Assembly (NCBI GenBank): GCA_965227875.1
Contig: OZ245783.1
Location: 3,348,001 to 3,412,000 of the forward strand
DNA length: 64,000 nt
Source of the DNA: G965227875 sp965227875
GTDB taxonomy: Bacteria; Pseudomonadota; Alphaproteobacteria; Rhizobiales; JAJFHC01
Direction: 5' to 3'
The notes below the pieces were generated by a model. The model searched no databases and was not told where the DNA came from. It was given only the letters and a program-made list of their open reading frames with translations. Made by a program: the position numbers and the translations under genes. How positions within the stretch are numbered: position 1 is the stretch's first letter; the number at the start of each line of letters is the position of its first letter. Below, in pieces: positions 8,780-17,752 of this stretch.

Positions 8780-9310
8780 ATGATGCATCAACGAATTCGC
8801 TTTTCGGACGAGTCGGCAGACCTTCTCGACCGGCCTGCGGAAAGGCTGGCGATAGGCGGAGTACGTTGCTGGATCGCGGGGTACGAGCTTGGCGATATCC
8901 AGTGCTGGGAAACCGCGTGGTCCGAATATTCTTCCGAGCTCGGGCCGCGCGTCGCCCGGGGCGTCATGACCGAATTGCAGCATTTCGTGCGGACGCTGCG
9001 CGACGGCGCCGTGAGGCAGATCTCATGCCTTCCCCACTGTTGCCGGAAACTCTGCCGGGACGAATGCATGGCCTTGTCGCTTCTGTCTGCATACCAGCAT
9101 TCCGACGAGCGGACCGCGCGTGTTGCCGCGCATTACCTGTCCGGTCTCGGCGCGGGCCAGGCGCTCGATTCCCTCGGTCTGGCGGCGAACGGTTTCGCCC
9201 AGGCGCTGTCCGGTGCCGGCAGAATTCTCATTCCGGTCCCGCCGGCGGTCGTCGACGAAATCGGGTCATCGGAAACCGCATTCCGTGTGCCCGGCGAAAC
9301 CAGACACTGA
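8780..9310 (+). CDS. Cys-rich conserved-looking protein leading the imelysin operon
   Basis: An unrecognised protein of about 176 residues with no signal peptide or membrane helix, so probably cytosolic. It has seven cysteines in its first 100 residues (30, 42, 83, 87, 88, 92, 96). Five are arranged C-x3-C-C-x3-C-x3-C (ISCLPHCCRKLCRDEC), which looks like a metal or iron-sulfur site. The second half is Ala/Leu helical. ATG at 8780 has GGAG nine bases upstream. The imelysin gene follows after 25 bases, so it is probably the first gene of the operon. It could be a metal sensor or a helper for that system; no family is assigned. Confidence 0.7.
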   Translation: MMHQRIRFSDESADLLDRPAERLAIGGVRCWIAGYELGDIQCWETAWSEYSSELGPRVARGVMTELQHFVRTLRDGAVRQISCLPHCCRKLCRDECMALSLLSAYQHSDERTARVAAHYLSGLGAGQALDSLGLAANGFAQALSGAGRILIPVPPAVVDEIGSSETAFRVPGETRH

Positions 9311-9335
9311 AAACGAAAACTCCCAGGAGCTGAAA

Positions 9336-10607
9336 ATGATCACAAGAACCCTGATTGCCCTGTCCGTCGCGGCAGGTGCCGTGATGGCAACGCCCGCACG
9401 CGCGGCCGAGCCTTCGGTCGCGGATGTCGTCAAGACGTATGCGGATATCGCACAGGCCGGATATGAAGACTCGCTGGCGACCGCGCGGGCGCTCGAGGCG
9501 GAAGTCGACGCTTTTCTCGCCAAGCCGACCGCAGAGGGACTGGAAAAGGCCCGCGAAGCCTGGATCGCTGCGCGGGTCCCCTACCAGCAGACGGAAGTCT
9601 ACCGCTTCGGCAATGCGATCGTCGACGACTGGGAAGGCAAGGTGAATGCATGGCCGCTCGACGAGGGCCTGATCGACTACGTCGACACGGCCTCCTACGG
9701 CCAGGAATCCGACGAGAACGCGTTCTACGCGGTCAACGTCATCGCCAACACGTCCGTGCAGGCCGGTGGCGAAAAGATCGACACGTCGTCCATCACGCCC
9801 GAACTCCTCGAAAGCCTTCAGGAAGTCGGCGGCATCGAGGCGAATGTCGCGACAGGCTACCACGCGGTGGAATTTCTGCTTTGGGGGCAGGATCTCAACG
9901 GCACCGGAGCCGGCGCGGGCAAGCGACCGTATACCGACTTCGATACGTCGGCGTGCACCGGCGGCAACTGCGATCGCCGTGCAGCGTACCTCAAGGCGGC
10001 AATCGATCTCCTGATCAGGGACCTCGAGGACATGGCCAAGAGCTGGGCGCCGGGTGGTGAAGCCCGTGAGACGGTCGAAAAGGCCGAGTCAACCGACGCC
10101 TTGACAGCCATGCTGACCGGCATGGGGTCCCTGTCCTACGGCGAACTGGCCGGCGAGCGCATGAAGCTCGGCCTGATGCTGCATGATCCCGAGGAAGAGC
10201 ACGACTGTTTTTCCGACAACACCCATGCCTCCCATTTTTACGACGCGCTGGGCATAAAGAATGTCTTCCATGGCCGTTACGCCCGGGTGGACGGGTCGGA
10301 AGTCAAGGGGCCGTCCCTTGCGGACCTGCTCAGGAACGGGCATGAAGATGTCGCGAAAGAGCTCGAGAGCAACATCGACGCGACGATGACGAAGATGGCG
10401 GCACTGGTCGATCGCGCGGAGAAGACCGAACGCTATGACCAGATGCTCGCTTCGGGCAATGACGAAGGCAACGCGGTCGTTCAGGGTGCTGTCGATGCGC
10501 TCGTTTCGCAGACGAAGTCGATCGAAAAGGCGGTCAAGGCGCTCGGCCTGACGATTGCGGTCGAGGGTTCCGACAGCCTGGACGCACCGGAAAAGGTCGG
10601 TCAGTGA
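9336..10607 (+). CDS. imelysin family periplasmic protein (peptidase M75-like)
   Basis: A 423-residue exported protein of the imelysin/IrpA family, linked to iron or haem uptake. A signal peptide ends near PARAAEPS. The mature part is helical and carries the GxHxxE signature in TGYHAVEFLLWGQD, the presumed metal site. Internal landmarks typical of the family are WPLDEGLIDYVD and SYGELAGERM. AGGAG lies just before ATG 9336. Its stop overlaps the next start by four bases (GTGA). It presumably acts in the periplasm with the di-haem protein and second imelysin that follow. Confidence 0.9.
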   Translation: MITRTLIALSVAAGAVMATPARAAEPSVADVVKTYADIAQAGYEDSLATARALEAEVDAFLAKPTAEGLEKAREAWIAARVPYQQTEVYRFGNAIVDDWEGKVNAWPLDEGLIDYVDTASYGQESDENAFYAVNVIANTSVQAGGEKIDTSSITPELLESLQEVGGIEANVATGYHAVEFLLWGQDLNGTGAGAGKRPYTDFDTSACTGGNCDRRAAYLKAAIDLLIRDLEDMAKSWAPGGEARETVEKAESTDALTAMLTGMGSLSYGELAGERMKLGLMLHDPEEEHDCFSDNTHASHFYDALGIKNVFHGRYARVDGSEVKGPSLADLLRNGHEDVAKELESNIDATMTKMAALVDRAEKTERYDQMLASGNDEGNAVVQGAVDALVSQTKSIEKAVKALGLTIAVEGSDSLDAPEKVGQ

Positions 10608-12094
10608 ATTCAGACAGAAGTACGGTTCCCGGTCGCAGGTGGCCGGGAGCCGGAAAAACAGGAAGTGCACTGCTTGCCGCCGCCCTCTTGTGGGCGGCGT
10701 GCGGCGTTCTGGCGATGCCAGTCCGGGGCGGCGACCCGGCCGTCTTCGAGCCGGGCGAGGACATGGCGGGTGGCTCGGCCACCAGCCGACGTGCGGTCTC
10801 GGGCGCCAACGCCTTCTCCAAGGCATCCGCGAACCTCACGTTCGAGGAAAACTTCAAGTTCCGCCTCGGCAACGGCCTGTTCCGCAAGGTGTGGGTCTCT
10901 TCTCCGGCCTCGACGAAGTCGTCCGACGGCCTCGGCCCGCTTTTCAACGCCCGTGCATGTCAGCGTTGTCACCTGAAGGACGGCAGGGGGCACCCGCCGG
11001 CCAATGAAACCGACGACCTGACGTCCATGCTCTTCCGGGTGGCCGTGCCCGGCAAGGCCGGCGGCGACGCCGAACCGTCAGACCCGGACCCCGTTTTCGG
11101 CGGCCAGCTGCAGGACCGCGCCATCCAGGGACATGTACCGGAAGGCAGCGTGCGCATCGAGTATACCGAAGAGGTCGTCCGGCTATCCGGCGGCGAAATC
11201 GCAAGTCTCCGCCGTCCTGAGTATCGTTTCGTGGGAAGCGGCGGCCAGGCCATGCAACAGGGCGCCGTCATCTCCCCGCGCGTGGCAAATCCCATGATCG
11301 GTCTCGGTCTTCTCGAAGCCATTCCCGAAGAGACCATCCTGTCCTGGGCGGACCCCGGGGATGAGGATGGCGACGGTGTTTCCGGCCGCGTCAACCGGAT
11401 CGACGACATCGAGACCGGCCGTCCCGTACTTGGTCGTTTCGGCTGGAAAGCCGGTCAACCGACGGTGCGCCAGCAGTCGGCTGCGGCCTTCAGCGGGGAC
11501 ATGGGCCTGTCGAGCACGCTGTTTCCCGAACCGTCCGGCGACTGTACCGAAAGCCAGACGGATTGCCGGGCCGCGCCGAACGGAACGGACCCCGAAAAGG
11601 GCACGCCTGAAGTCACGGACGAGATGCTCGATCTCGTCGTCTTCTACGCGCGCAACCTTGCCGTGCCGCGACGGCCGCAGGCGAAGAGTGCGGAGATCCT
11701 TGCCGGCAAGGCGGCCTTCGCGAATGCCGGATGCGCTTCCTGTCACGTGCCCAGAGTCGTGACGGGTGCCGCTGCGAATATTCCCAAGCCCCAGCGCGGC
11801 CAGACCATCTGGCCCTATACCGACTTGTTGCTCCACGACATGGGCGAAGGACTTGCCGACGGTCTCAGGGAAGGCGAGGCGAGCGGCCGCGAGTGGCGGA
11901 CCGCGCCGCTGTGGGGGATCGGCAGGACGAAGAAGGTGAGCGGGCACACTTTCTTCCTCCATGACGGCCGGGCGCGCAACCTGCTGGAAGCGATCCTGTG
12001 GCATGGTGGGGAGGCACAGGCCGCCCGGGATCGTGTCGTGGCCATGCCGCCCGTCCAGCGAAGGGCGCTGATCACCTTTCTGGATTCGTTGTGA
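10604..12094 (+). CDS. di-haem oxidoreductase-like protein (DUF1111 family)
   Basis: A 496-residue exported c-type cytochrome of the family called di-haem oxidoreductase or thiol oxidoreductase. Two covalent haem motifs are visible, CQRCH in the N-terminal half and CASCH in the C-terminal half. A hydrophobic signal segment lies near residues 15-45. GTG start overlaps the imelysin stop (GTGA), so it is translationally coupled. The family always seems to sit between two imelysin genes; an electron-transfer role in periplasmic iron or haem handling is inferred, not proven. Confidence 0.9.
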   Translation: MNSDRSTVPGRRWPGAGKTGSALLAAALLWAACGVLAMPVRGGDPAVFEPGEDMAGGSATSRRAVSGANAFSKASANLTFEENFKFRLGNGLFRKVWVSSPASTKSSDGLGPLFNARACQRCHLKDGRGHPPANETDDLTSMLFRVAVPGKAGGDAEPSDPDPVFGGQLQDRAIQGHVPEGSVRIEYTEEVVRLSGGEIASLRRPEYRFVGSGGQAMQQGAVISPRVANPMIGLGLLEAIPEETILSWADPGDEDGDGVSGRVNRIDDIETGRPVLGRFGWKAGQPTVRQQSAAAFSGDMGLSSTLFPEPSGDCTESQTDCRAAPNGTDPEKGTPEVTDEMLDLVVFYARNLAVPRRPQAKSAEILAGKAAFANAGCASCHVPRVVTGAAANIPKPQRGQTIWPYTDLLLHDMGEGLADGLREGEASGREWRTAPLWGIGRTKKVSGHTFFLHDGRARNLLEAILWHGGEAQAARDRVVAMPPVQRRALITFLDSL

Positions 12095-12104
12095 GGTCGA
12101 GACA

Positions 12105-13136
12105 GTGTCTGCACCGCGACTGATTGCCTTTTGCCTTGCCATCCTGGTGGCCTCGTCCGCTACCGCGAGCGAAAACGCGCCGGGCAAGGCCGAACTTCTC
12201 GACGTCATGATGGCGGACCATATTCGGCCGCTGTTTTCCAGGTTGCATGACAGGGCGCGCCATCTTGGCGCGACCGTGGAAAACGCCTGTGCCGGGCAGG
12301 CGGATCCGGCAACGGACGAGGTGAAAGACGCTTTCCGCGATCTCCTCGACGTCTGGATGGAAGCCGAACCGGTGCGGTTCGGCCCGGTCATGCGAAACGA
12401 CCGCGCCGTGCGTATTCACTACTGGCCGGACCGCAACAGCCGTGGCGTGCGGCAGATCCGAAAGCTGCTCCTGAAGCCGCTTTCCGAACTCCCTGACGCC
12501 GAAGCGATTGCCCGGGGCAGCGTGGCGCTGCAGGGCCTGCCCATGCTGGAATACCTCTTCTGGTCGGCACCTCGCGAAACCCCTGAACAGCGTGCCAGGG
12601 TCTGTGCGCTGGCCCGCGCGGTGTCCGGTCACCTGAGTGCGCTGTCGCGGCGAATGGAAGACGAATGGAACGCCTACCGGCCGGCTGATCCCGACCGTGA
12701 CATGCAGTCTCTCCTGCGGGGAGTCGTCGAGGAGCTCGAGCGTGTCACTGAATTGAAATTGCGCCGCCCGCTCGGAACGGAGGCCGGAAAGGCACGACCG
12801 AAACGAGCGGAAAACTGGCGTAGCGAAGCGGTCATGGGAAATGTCTCGGCCAATCTTCGTGGTATTGCTGACATTATGAAATCGCTTGCGCCAGCACACG
12901 AAACGGATGAAGAACTCAGCGGGCAGTCCAGTTCTGTCATCAACCAGCTCCAATACGCAGTACGCTTCGCCCAGGATCGAACCGCACCGTCGAACGTACT
13001 GTTCACCAGGGAAGAAGAAAGGGACAGTGTTTCTTATCTCGCTTTCCAAATCGGCAACGTTCGCGAAACGATCGCCGCCATACTGGCGCCCGCGCTCGGT
13101 GTCGCAATGGGGTTCAACAGCCAGGATGGCGATTGA
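12105..13136 (+). CDS. second imelysin-like protein lacking the HxxE histidine
   Basis: A 343-residue exported paralogue of the first imelysin. A signal peptide ends near SATASENA. The core landmarks are present in weaker form (LLDVWMEAEPVRFGPV, then LQGLPMLEYLFW). At the place where the first protein has GYHAVE, this one has GLPMLE: the histidine of GxHxxE is gone and the glutamate is kept. It may be a structural or binding partner rather than a metal-site protein. GTG start, ten bases after the di-haem gene. Its end overlaps the DUF1513 start by 11 bases. Confidence 0.87.
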   Translation: MSAPRLIAFCLAILVASSATASENAPGKAELLDVMMADHIRPLFSRLHDRARHLGATVENACAGQADPATDEVKDAFRDLLDVWMEAEPVRFGPVMRNDRAVRIHYWPDRNSRGVRQIRKLLLKPLSELPDAEAIARGSVALQGLPMLEYLFWSAPRETPEQRARVCALARAVSGHLSALSRRMEDEWNAYRPADPDRDMQSLLRGVVEELERVTELKLRRPLGTEAGKARPKRAENWRSEAVMGNVSANLRGIADIMKSLAPAHETDEELSGQSSSVINQLQYAVRFAQDRTAPSNVLFTREEERDSVSYLAFQIGNVRETIAAILAPALGVAMGFNSQDGD

Positions 13137-14247
13137 CAGACGAAGCCTGATGCTCGCCTTGGCGGCCATGCCGCTGGCGAGAGATGCCTTTGCCGCCGGG
13201 CGGCTTGACACCGGCGTGCCCGCGATCGCGGCGGCCCGGATCGGCGACCGCGATCACGCGGTTCTCGTGGATGCGGATGGAAAGGCCACCCCGCTTGCCG
13301 AACTTCCCGGGCGCGGTCACGGAGGCGCCTTTCAGCCCCGCGGCCGGCATATGGTCATGTTCGCGCGCCGCCCCGGTCTGTTCGCGTTCGTCTTCGACCG
13401 CCGTACCGGGGAGATCCACCATGTCGTCGATAGCCCTCCCGGACGCCATTTCTACGGTCACGGCACATATTCGCCGGACGGCCGTCTGCTCTATTCGACC
13501 GAGAACGATTATGACGGTGAGCGCGGTGTGATCGGTGTCTGGGATGCGGCCGACGGATATCGTCGGGTCGGCGAGTTCGACAGTTTCGGCATAGGCCCGC
13601 ACGACGCCGCCCTGATGCCCGATGGGCACACGCTCGTGATCGCGAACGGCGGTATCCTGACTCATCCCGACACCGGCCGGCACAAGTTGAATATTCCCGA
13701 CATGGCGCCGTCGCTCGCGACGGTAGATGTCCGGTCGGGCGAACGGACTGGCCAATGGTCGCTTCCCCGAGAATTTCACAAGCTGAGCATCAGGCACTTG
13801 GCCCGGACGCGAGACGCAGGCGTGATCGCCGCCATGCAGTATGAGGGTCCTGCATCCGATACACCGCCGCTCGTTCTTCGCCTCGGCCGTGACGGGCTCG
13901 AACCGATGCCTGCACCGCGCGATGTGCAGCGCCGGATGAACAACTATGCCGGTTCCGCGACCGCCGACACGTCCGGCGCACTCGTCGCGGTGTCAGCGCC
14001 GCGCGGCAATCTCGTTACCTTCTGGACGCACGACGGTGCCTACATCTCTTCGTTCGACATGCCGGACGGGTGCGGCCTCGCCTCATCCGCAAGGGCACGG
14101 GAGTTCCTGTTGTCGGGCGGCGACGGGCGGCTTGTCCGCTACCGGCCGGACACCGACCGTGTCGTCTCCGACCGCAGGTTGCCGGGATACCGCTGGGACA
14201 ATCACATGCTTGCCGATCGCCCCGTGGCCCGGGCCGGAGGGGCTTGA
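13126..14247 (+). CDS. DUF1513 family exported beta-propeller protein
   Basis: A 373-residue protein of the DUF1513 family, last in the imelysin operon. The N-terminus has a twin-arginine-like signal (DRRSLMLALAAMPLARDAFA). The rest shows repeated short blades such as HGTYSPDGRLLYSTEND and HDAALMPDGHTLVIANGG, as in WD40-like or YVTN propellers. It overlaps the previous gene by 11 bases, so it is cotranscribed. The function is unknown; in the same operon elsewhere it goes with iron-regulated imelysins. Confidence 0.87.
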   Translation: MAIDRRSLMLALAAMPLARDAFAAGRLDTGVPAIAAARIGDRDHAVLVDADGKATPLAELPGRGHGGAFQPRGRHMVMFARRPGLFAFVFDRRTGEIHHVVDSPPGRHFYGHGTYSPDGRLLYSTENDYDGERGVIGVWDAADGYRRVGEFDSFGIGPHDAALMPDGHTLVIANGGILTHPDTGRHKLNIPDMAPSLATVDVRSGERTGQWSLPREFHKLSIRHLARTRDAGVIAAMQYEGPASDTPPLVLRLGRDGLEPMPAPRDVQRRMNNYAGSATADTSGALVAVSAPRGNLVTFWTHDGAYISSFDMPDGCGLASSARAREFLLSGGDGRLVRYRPDTDRVVSDRRLPGYRWDNHMLADRPVARAGGA

Positions 14248-14269
14248 GGAGGACGCCTTCGTTCTTGCC

Positions 14270-14282
14270 GGCCCGACGGGCC
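14270..14282 (+). terminator. short hairpin after the imelysin operon
   Basis: GGCCC-GAC-GGGCC, a five-pair stem followed by TTGCC, lies 23 bases after the last stop of the operon. It is a weak terminator candidate. Confidence 0.3.
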
Positions 14283-14313
14283 TTGCCTAACCTTGTGCGG
14301 GGGAGGTCGGTCC

Positions 14314-15384
14314 ATGAATGTTCCGGATGTCATGAAGGGTGTGCAACTGACCGGTCACGGCGGGCCGGAAAGGCTCGTCTGGAACGATACGATCCCTGTG
14401 CCCCGGTGCGGTGCGGACGATGTCCTGGTCCGTGTGCGTGCAGCGGGTGTCAACAACACCGACATCAACACGCGTATCGGCTGGTATTCCAGGGAGATCC
14501 GGGAGGGCACCGACGCCGCAGGCGAGCGCGGCGACATCGAGGACGGCGGCTGGTCCGGCGCGCTCGCTTTCCCGCGCATCCAGGGGGCCGATCTCTGCGG
14601 CGAGGTCGTCGCCGTCGGTGATCGTGCCGGCAAGGTCAAGCCGGGCATGAGGGTGACCTGCCCCACCAACCAGCCGGAACCGCGGCCCGGCGCGCCGACC
14701 GCCTTCCGTGCCATCGGTTCGGAGTTCGACGGCGCTTTCGCGCAGTACTGCCTCGTGCCTGCCCGGCAGGTGCACGATGTCACCGGATCGCCGCTGAGCG
14801 ACGTGGAAATCGGCGCCATGCCTTGCGCCTTCGGCACGGCCTACAACCTGCTCAGCCGCGCAGGTGTGGGCGGCGACGACCGTGTCCTGATCACCGGCGC
14901 TTCGGGCGGCGTCGGCCTTGCCGCGGTCACGCTGGCGAGGCTCAAGGGCGCGCACGTGATTGCCCAGGCGGCGGCCGGCAAGCACGACGTGGTGCGCGGC
15001 GCGGGTGCCCACGAATTGCTGGGCAGGGGCGAACTGCCGGATCCTGCCAGCGTCAGCGTCGCGATCGACGTCGTCGGCGGAAGCGCTTTCTCAGGCGTGC
15101 TCGACGCGCTCGTGCCGGGCGGGCGGTACGCCACCTCCGGAGCCATCGCCGGCCCCGTCGTGGAGGCGGACCTGCGCACGATCTACCTGCACGACCTGAC
15201 GATCTTCGGCTGCACCTACACCCCGCACGACACCTTCGCGGAGCTCGTCGAACTCATCAACGCAGGCGAGGTGAGGCCGGTCATATCAAAGGTCTATCCG
15301 CTGGCGGATATCGTCCGGGCGCAGGAGGATTTTGTCGCCAAGACATATCCCGGCAAGCTCGTGCTCGTCCCTCCAGAGGACTGA
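14314..15384 (+). CDS. MDR-family oxidoreductase (zinc-type alcohol dehydrogenase/quinone reductase-like)
   Basis: A 356-residue medium-chain dehydrogenase/reductase. The N-terminal GroES-like domain contains VRAAGVNNTDINTR and IQGADLCGEVVAVG. The Rossmann domain has GASGGVGLAAVTLARLKG, the NAD(P)H-binding turn. The catalytic and structural zinc cysteines of true alcohol dehydrogenases are missing, so it is closer to the zinc-free quinone oxidoreductase branch. GGGAGG precedes ATG 14314, which decides the start. It is a single gene that converges on the TRAP operon. Confidence 0.88.
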   Translation: MNVPDVMKGVQLTGHGGPERLVWNDTIPVPRCGADDVLVRVRAAGVNNTDINTRIGWYSREIREGTDAAGERGDIEDGGWSGALAFPRIQGADLCGEVVAVGDRAGKVKPGMRVTCPTNQPEPRPGAPTAFRAIGSEFDGAFAQYCLVPARQVHDVTGSPLSDVEIGAMPCAFGTAYNLLSRAGVGGDDRVLITGASGGVGLAAVTLARLKGAHVIAQAAAGKHDVVRGAGAHELLGRGELPDPASVSVAIDVVGGSAFSGVLDALVPGGRYATSGAIAGPVVEADLRTIYLHDLTIFGCTYTPHDTFAELVELINAGEVRPVISKVYPLADIVRAQEDFVAKTYPGKLVLVPPED

Positions 15385-15393
15385 AGCCCCGGA

Positions 15394-15630
15394 TCAGGTT
15401 TCGTCCCGGTCTTCCGTCTCGATCGGTTCGCGGGTGATGCGTTCGCCCGGCTTGTAGAAAAAGACGATGGCGACGACGCAGATCGCGGCGAGACCCAGCA
15501 CCGTGAACTGGAAGGGCACGAAGTCCCGCACATGCTGCCGGTCCAGACCGAGCACGGCGAGCACGGCGATGACGGCCGCGACGAGCACCCAGTAGACCGG
15601 GCGGCCGATGAAGAAGTCCGAGATCTTCAT
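15394..15630 (-). CDS. small two-helix membrane protein of the TAXI-TRAP operon
   Basis: A 78-residue protein with two hydrophobic helices (about 12-29 and 42-60) and a charged C-terminal tail (REPIETEDRDET). Its ATG overlaps the stop of the fused TRAP permease by four bases (ATGA), so it is translationally coupled and presumably part of, or helper to, the transporter. I do not recognise the family. The fused permease already contains a DctQ-like N-terminal part, so this is an extra small subunit. Confidence 0.75.
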   Translation of the reverse strand: MKISDFFIGRPVYWVLVAAVIAVLAVLGLDRQHVRDFVPFQFTVLGLAAICVVAIVFFYKPGERITREPIETEDRDET

Positions 15631-17627
15631 CGGGCCACCTGTGCGACGAGCCGCTGGCGCGAGAAGACGAATGCCGCAATGCCGACGAGCCCGATCACCG
15701 GCAGCACGAATGGCGGGACGCTTTCGAAACGCTCCACCGTCGGCGGCAGCAGGCACAGGACGGAGAACACGCCGATGAGGACGCGCATCACGGGCGACAG
15801 CGCGCCCTTGTACCAGCCCTCCAGCATCATCGAGAGCCCCCATAGGCCGACGAAGGCGAGGGCGGTCGCAACGCCGGTGAGCCATAGCGGACCCTTGAAG
15901 AGCAGGGCGGGACTGTAGACGAAGACGAAGGGCACGAGATATTTGGCGATCCCGATCCGGGCCGACTCCACCGCCGTCGCCATGGGTCTCGACCCCGCGA
16001 TCGCCGCCGCCGCGAAGGACGCCAGCGCCACCGGCGGCGTGATCGTCGACACGACGCCGAAATAGAAGGCGAAGAGGTGCGCGGCCATGGGTTCGACATT
16101 GAGCTGGATCAGCGAAGGCACGATCAGCGCGGCGACCGTGATGTAGACCGCCGTGGTGGTCATGCCCATGCCGAGGATGATGGCGGCGATACCGGTCAGC
16201 GACAGCAGGATGAAGAGATTGCCGCCTGACATGGTGATGACCTGGTTGGTGAATTTCAGCCCCAGGCCGGAGACGAAGATCGACCCGATGATGACCCCGG
16301 CGCAGGCACAGGCCACGGTGACGGGCATGGCGCTGCGCACGCCCGATTCCAGGGCCGCCAGAAGATCCACCGGGCTCATGCGCGTCACCTTTTCCCGGAA
16401 ACTGAGCACCACCAGCGTGACGATCGCCCAGAAGGCGGACATCATCGGCGAGTAGCCGTAGCCCATCAGCGAGACGAGCACGATGAGCGTGAAGATCTGG
16501 TGCCAGCCCTTCTTCAGGATCTCTCCCGCCCGCGGCAGCATGGACCGGTCGAGACGCTTGATGCCTTCCTTGTCCGCCTCGATTTCGACCATGAAATAGA
16601 CCGTCGCGAAGTAGAGGAAGGTCGGGATGATGGCGGCGACGACCACGGTGAGGTAACTCACCCGCATGAATTCGGCGATGATGAAGGCCGCCGCTCCCAT
16701 GATCGGAGGCGTGATCTGGCCGCCCGAGGAGGCGCAGGCCTCCACAGCGGCGGCGAACTTCGCCCGGTAACCCAGCCGTTTCATCAGCGGGATGGTGAAG
16801 GAGCCCGTGGTCACCACGTTGGCGACCGCGGAACCCGAGACAGTCCCGAGAAACGCGCTGGCCACGACCGACGCCTTGGCAGGACCGCCGGTGCGGTGGC
16901 CTGTCAGCGCGATGGCGAGGTCGATGAAGAGCCGTCCCGCGCCCGTCCTGATCAGGATTGCGCCGAACACGATGAACAGGACGATATAGGTCGCCGCAAC
17001 CGAGATCGGGATGCCGAATATGCCTTCGGACCGGATGAAGACGATGTCGATGTATTTGGAGAACGAGGTGGGCGGGCCGTAGAGGAAGCCGAAGAAGTGA
17101 TTGGCGTAGAGCGTGTGAACCACGAAGAAGGACGTGACCAGGACCATTGGAAGCCCGACCGCCCGGCGTGTCGTCTCCATGATCAGCAGGATAAGCAACG
17201 AACCCATCCAAAGGTCGCTCGTGATGGGTTCGCCTTCGCGCTGGTTGAAGGCGTCGATGTCCCACATGGTGTAGATCTGGATGGCCAGAACCAGCAGGAC
17301 GAGCGCCATGTCGATCCAGAAACCCAGCCATTCGCGCGGCGCGGCAGGCGCGACTTTCCAGTTCTTGCGCCACAGCGGGAACAGCAGCACGGCGAGCACG
17401 AGCATGGCCGTCAGGTGCGTGGAGCGGAACGATCTGGATTCCGGTGTGCCGAAGACCGCGACGAACAGGTGGAACATGGCCAGCGCAATCGCCAGCGTGG
17501 CCACGACGAGCGCGATGCAGCGCACCAGCGACCATGTTCTCAGCCGCAGCGTCTCCTCGAGCGCGGAATACTCACGCGCTTCGTCGTAAACGAGTTTTTG
17601 CGTCTGCTGTGCGCCTGCGTCCGACAT
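15627..17627 (-). CDS. TRAP transporter permease, fused DctQ-DctM (TAXI type)
   Basis: A 666-residue inner-membrane protein with about 16 helices. The first four helices are the small DctQ-like part and the rest is the large DctM permease. Landmarks are FGAILIRTGAGRLFIDLA, the conserved run SASGGQITPPIMGAAAF (here ASSGGQITPP) and a similar re-entrant STITPPVALASF in the second half. TRAP carriers of the TAXI group use a cation gradient and a binding protein to import carboxylates. ATG 17627 was chosen over the adjacent GTG. The binding-protein gene lies 125 bases upstream and the 78-residue partner follows. Confidence 0.93.
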   Translation of the reverse strand: MSDAGAQQTQKLVYDEAREYSALEETLRLRTWSLVRCIALVVATLAIALAMFHLFVAVFGTPESRSFRSTHLTAMLVLAVLLFPLWRKNWKVAPAAPREWLGFWIDMALVLLVLAIQIYTMWDIDAFNQREGEPITSDLWMGSLLILLIMETTRRAVGLPMVLVTSFFVVHTLYANHFFGFLYGPPTSFSKYIDIVFIRSEGIFGIPISVAATYIVLFIVFGAILIRTGAGRLFIDLAIALTGHRTGGPAKASVVASAFLGTVSGSAVANVVTTGSFTIPLMKRLGYRAKFAAAVEACASSGGQITPPIMGAAAFIIAEFMRVSYLTVVVAAIIPTFLYFATVYFMVEIEADKEGIKRLDRSMLPRAGEILKKGWHQIFTLIVLVSLMGYGYSPMMSAFWAIVTLVVLSFREKVTRMSPVDLLAALESGVRSAMPVTVACACAGVIIGSIFVSGLGLKFTNQVITMSGGNLFILLSLTGIAAIILGMGMTTTAVYITVAALIVPSLIQLNVEPMAAHLFAFYFGVVSTITPPVALASFAAAAIAGSRPMATAVESARIGIAKYLVPFVFVYSPALLFKGPLWLTGVATALAFVGLWGLSMMLEGWYKGALSPVMRVLIGVFSVLCLLPPTVERFESVPPFVLPVIGLVGIAAFVFSRQRLVAQVAR

Positions 17628-17752
17628 CACGAACCCCGGTGTGAGGCGGCGCGGACCGGCGGCCCGCGCGCCAGTTGCAATGGACCGCCGGCGATGCCGA
17701 CCGGACCGGATGTCCGGGCAGCACCAGCCGGTTTCGGTCCGCCGGTGTCAGG

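Noticed and set aside
15394..17535. 713-codon minus-strand frame spanning the TRAP permease
   Set aside because: Only its last 78 codons are real (the small membrane protein). The rest is an out-of-frame reading of the permease, rich in Arg and His.
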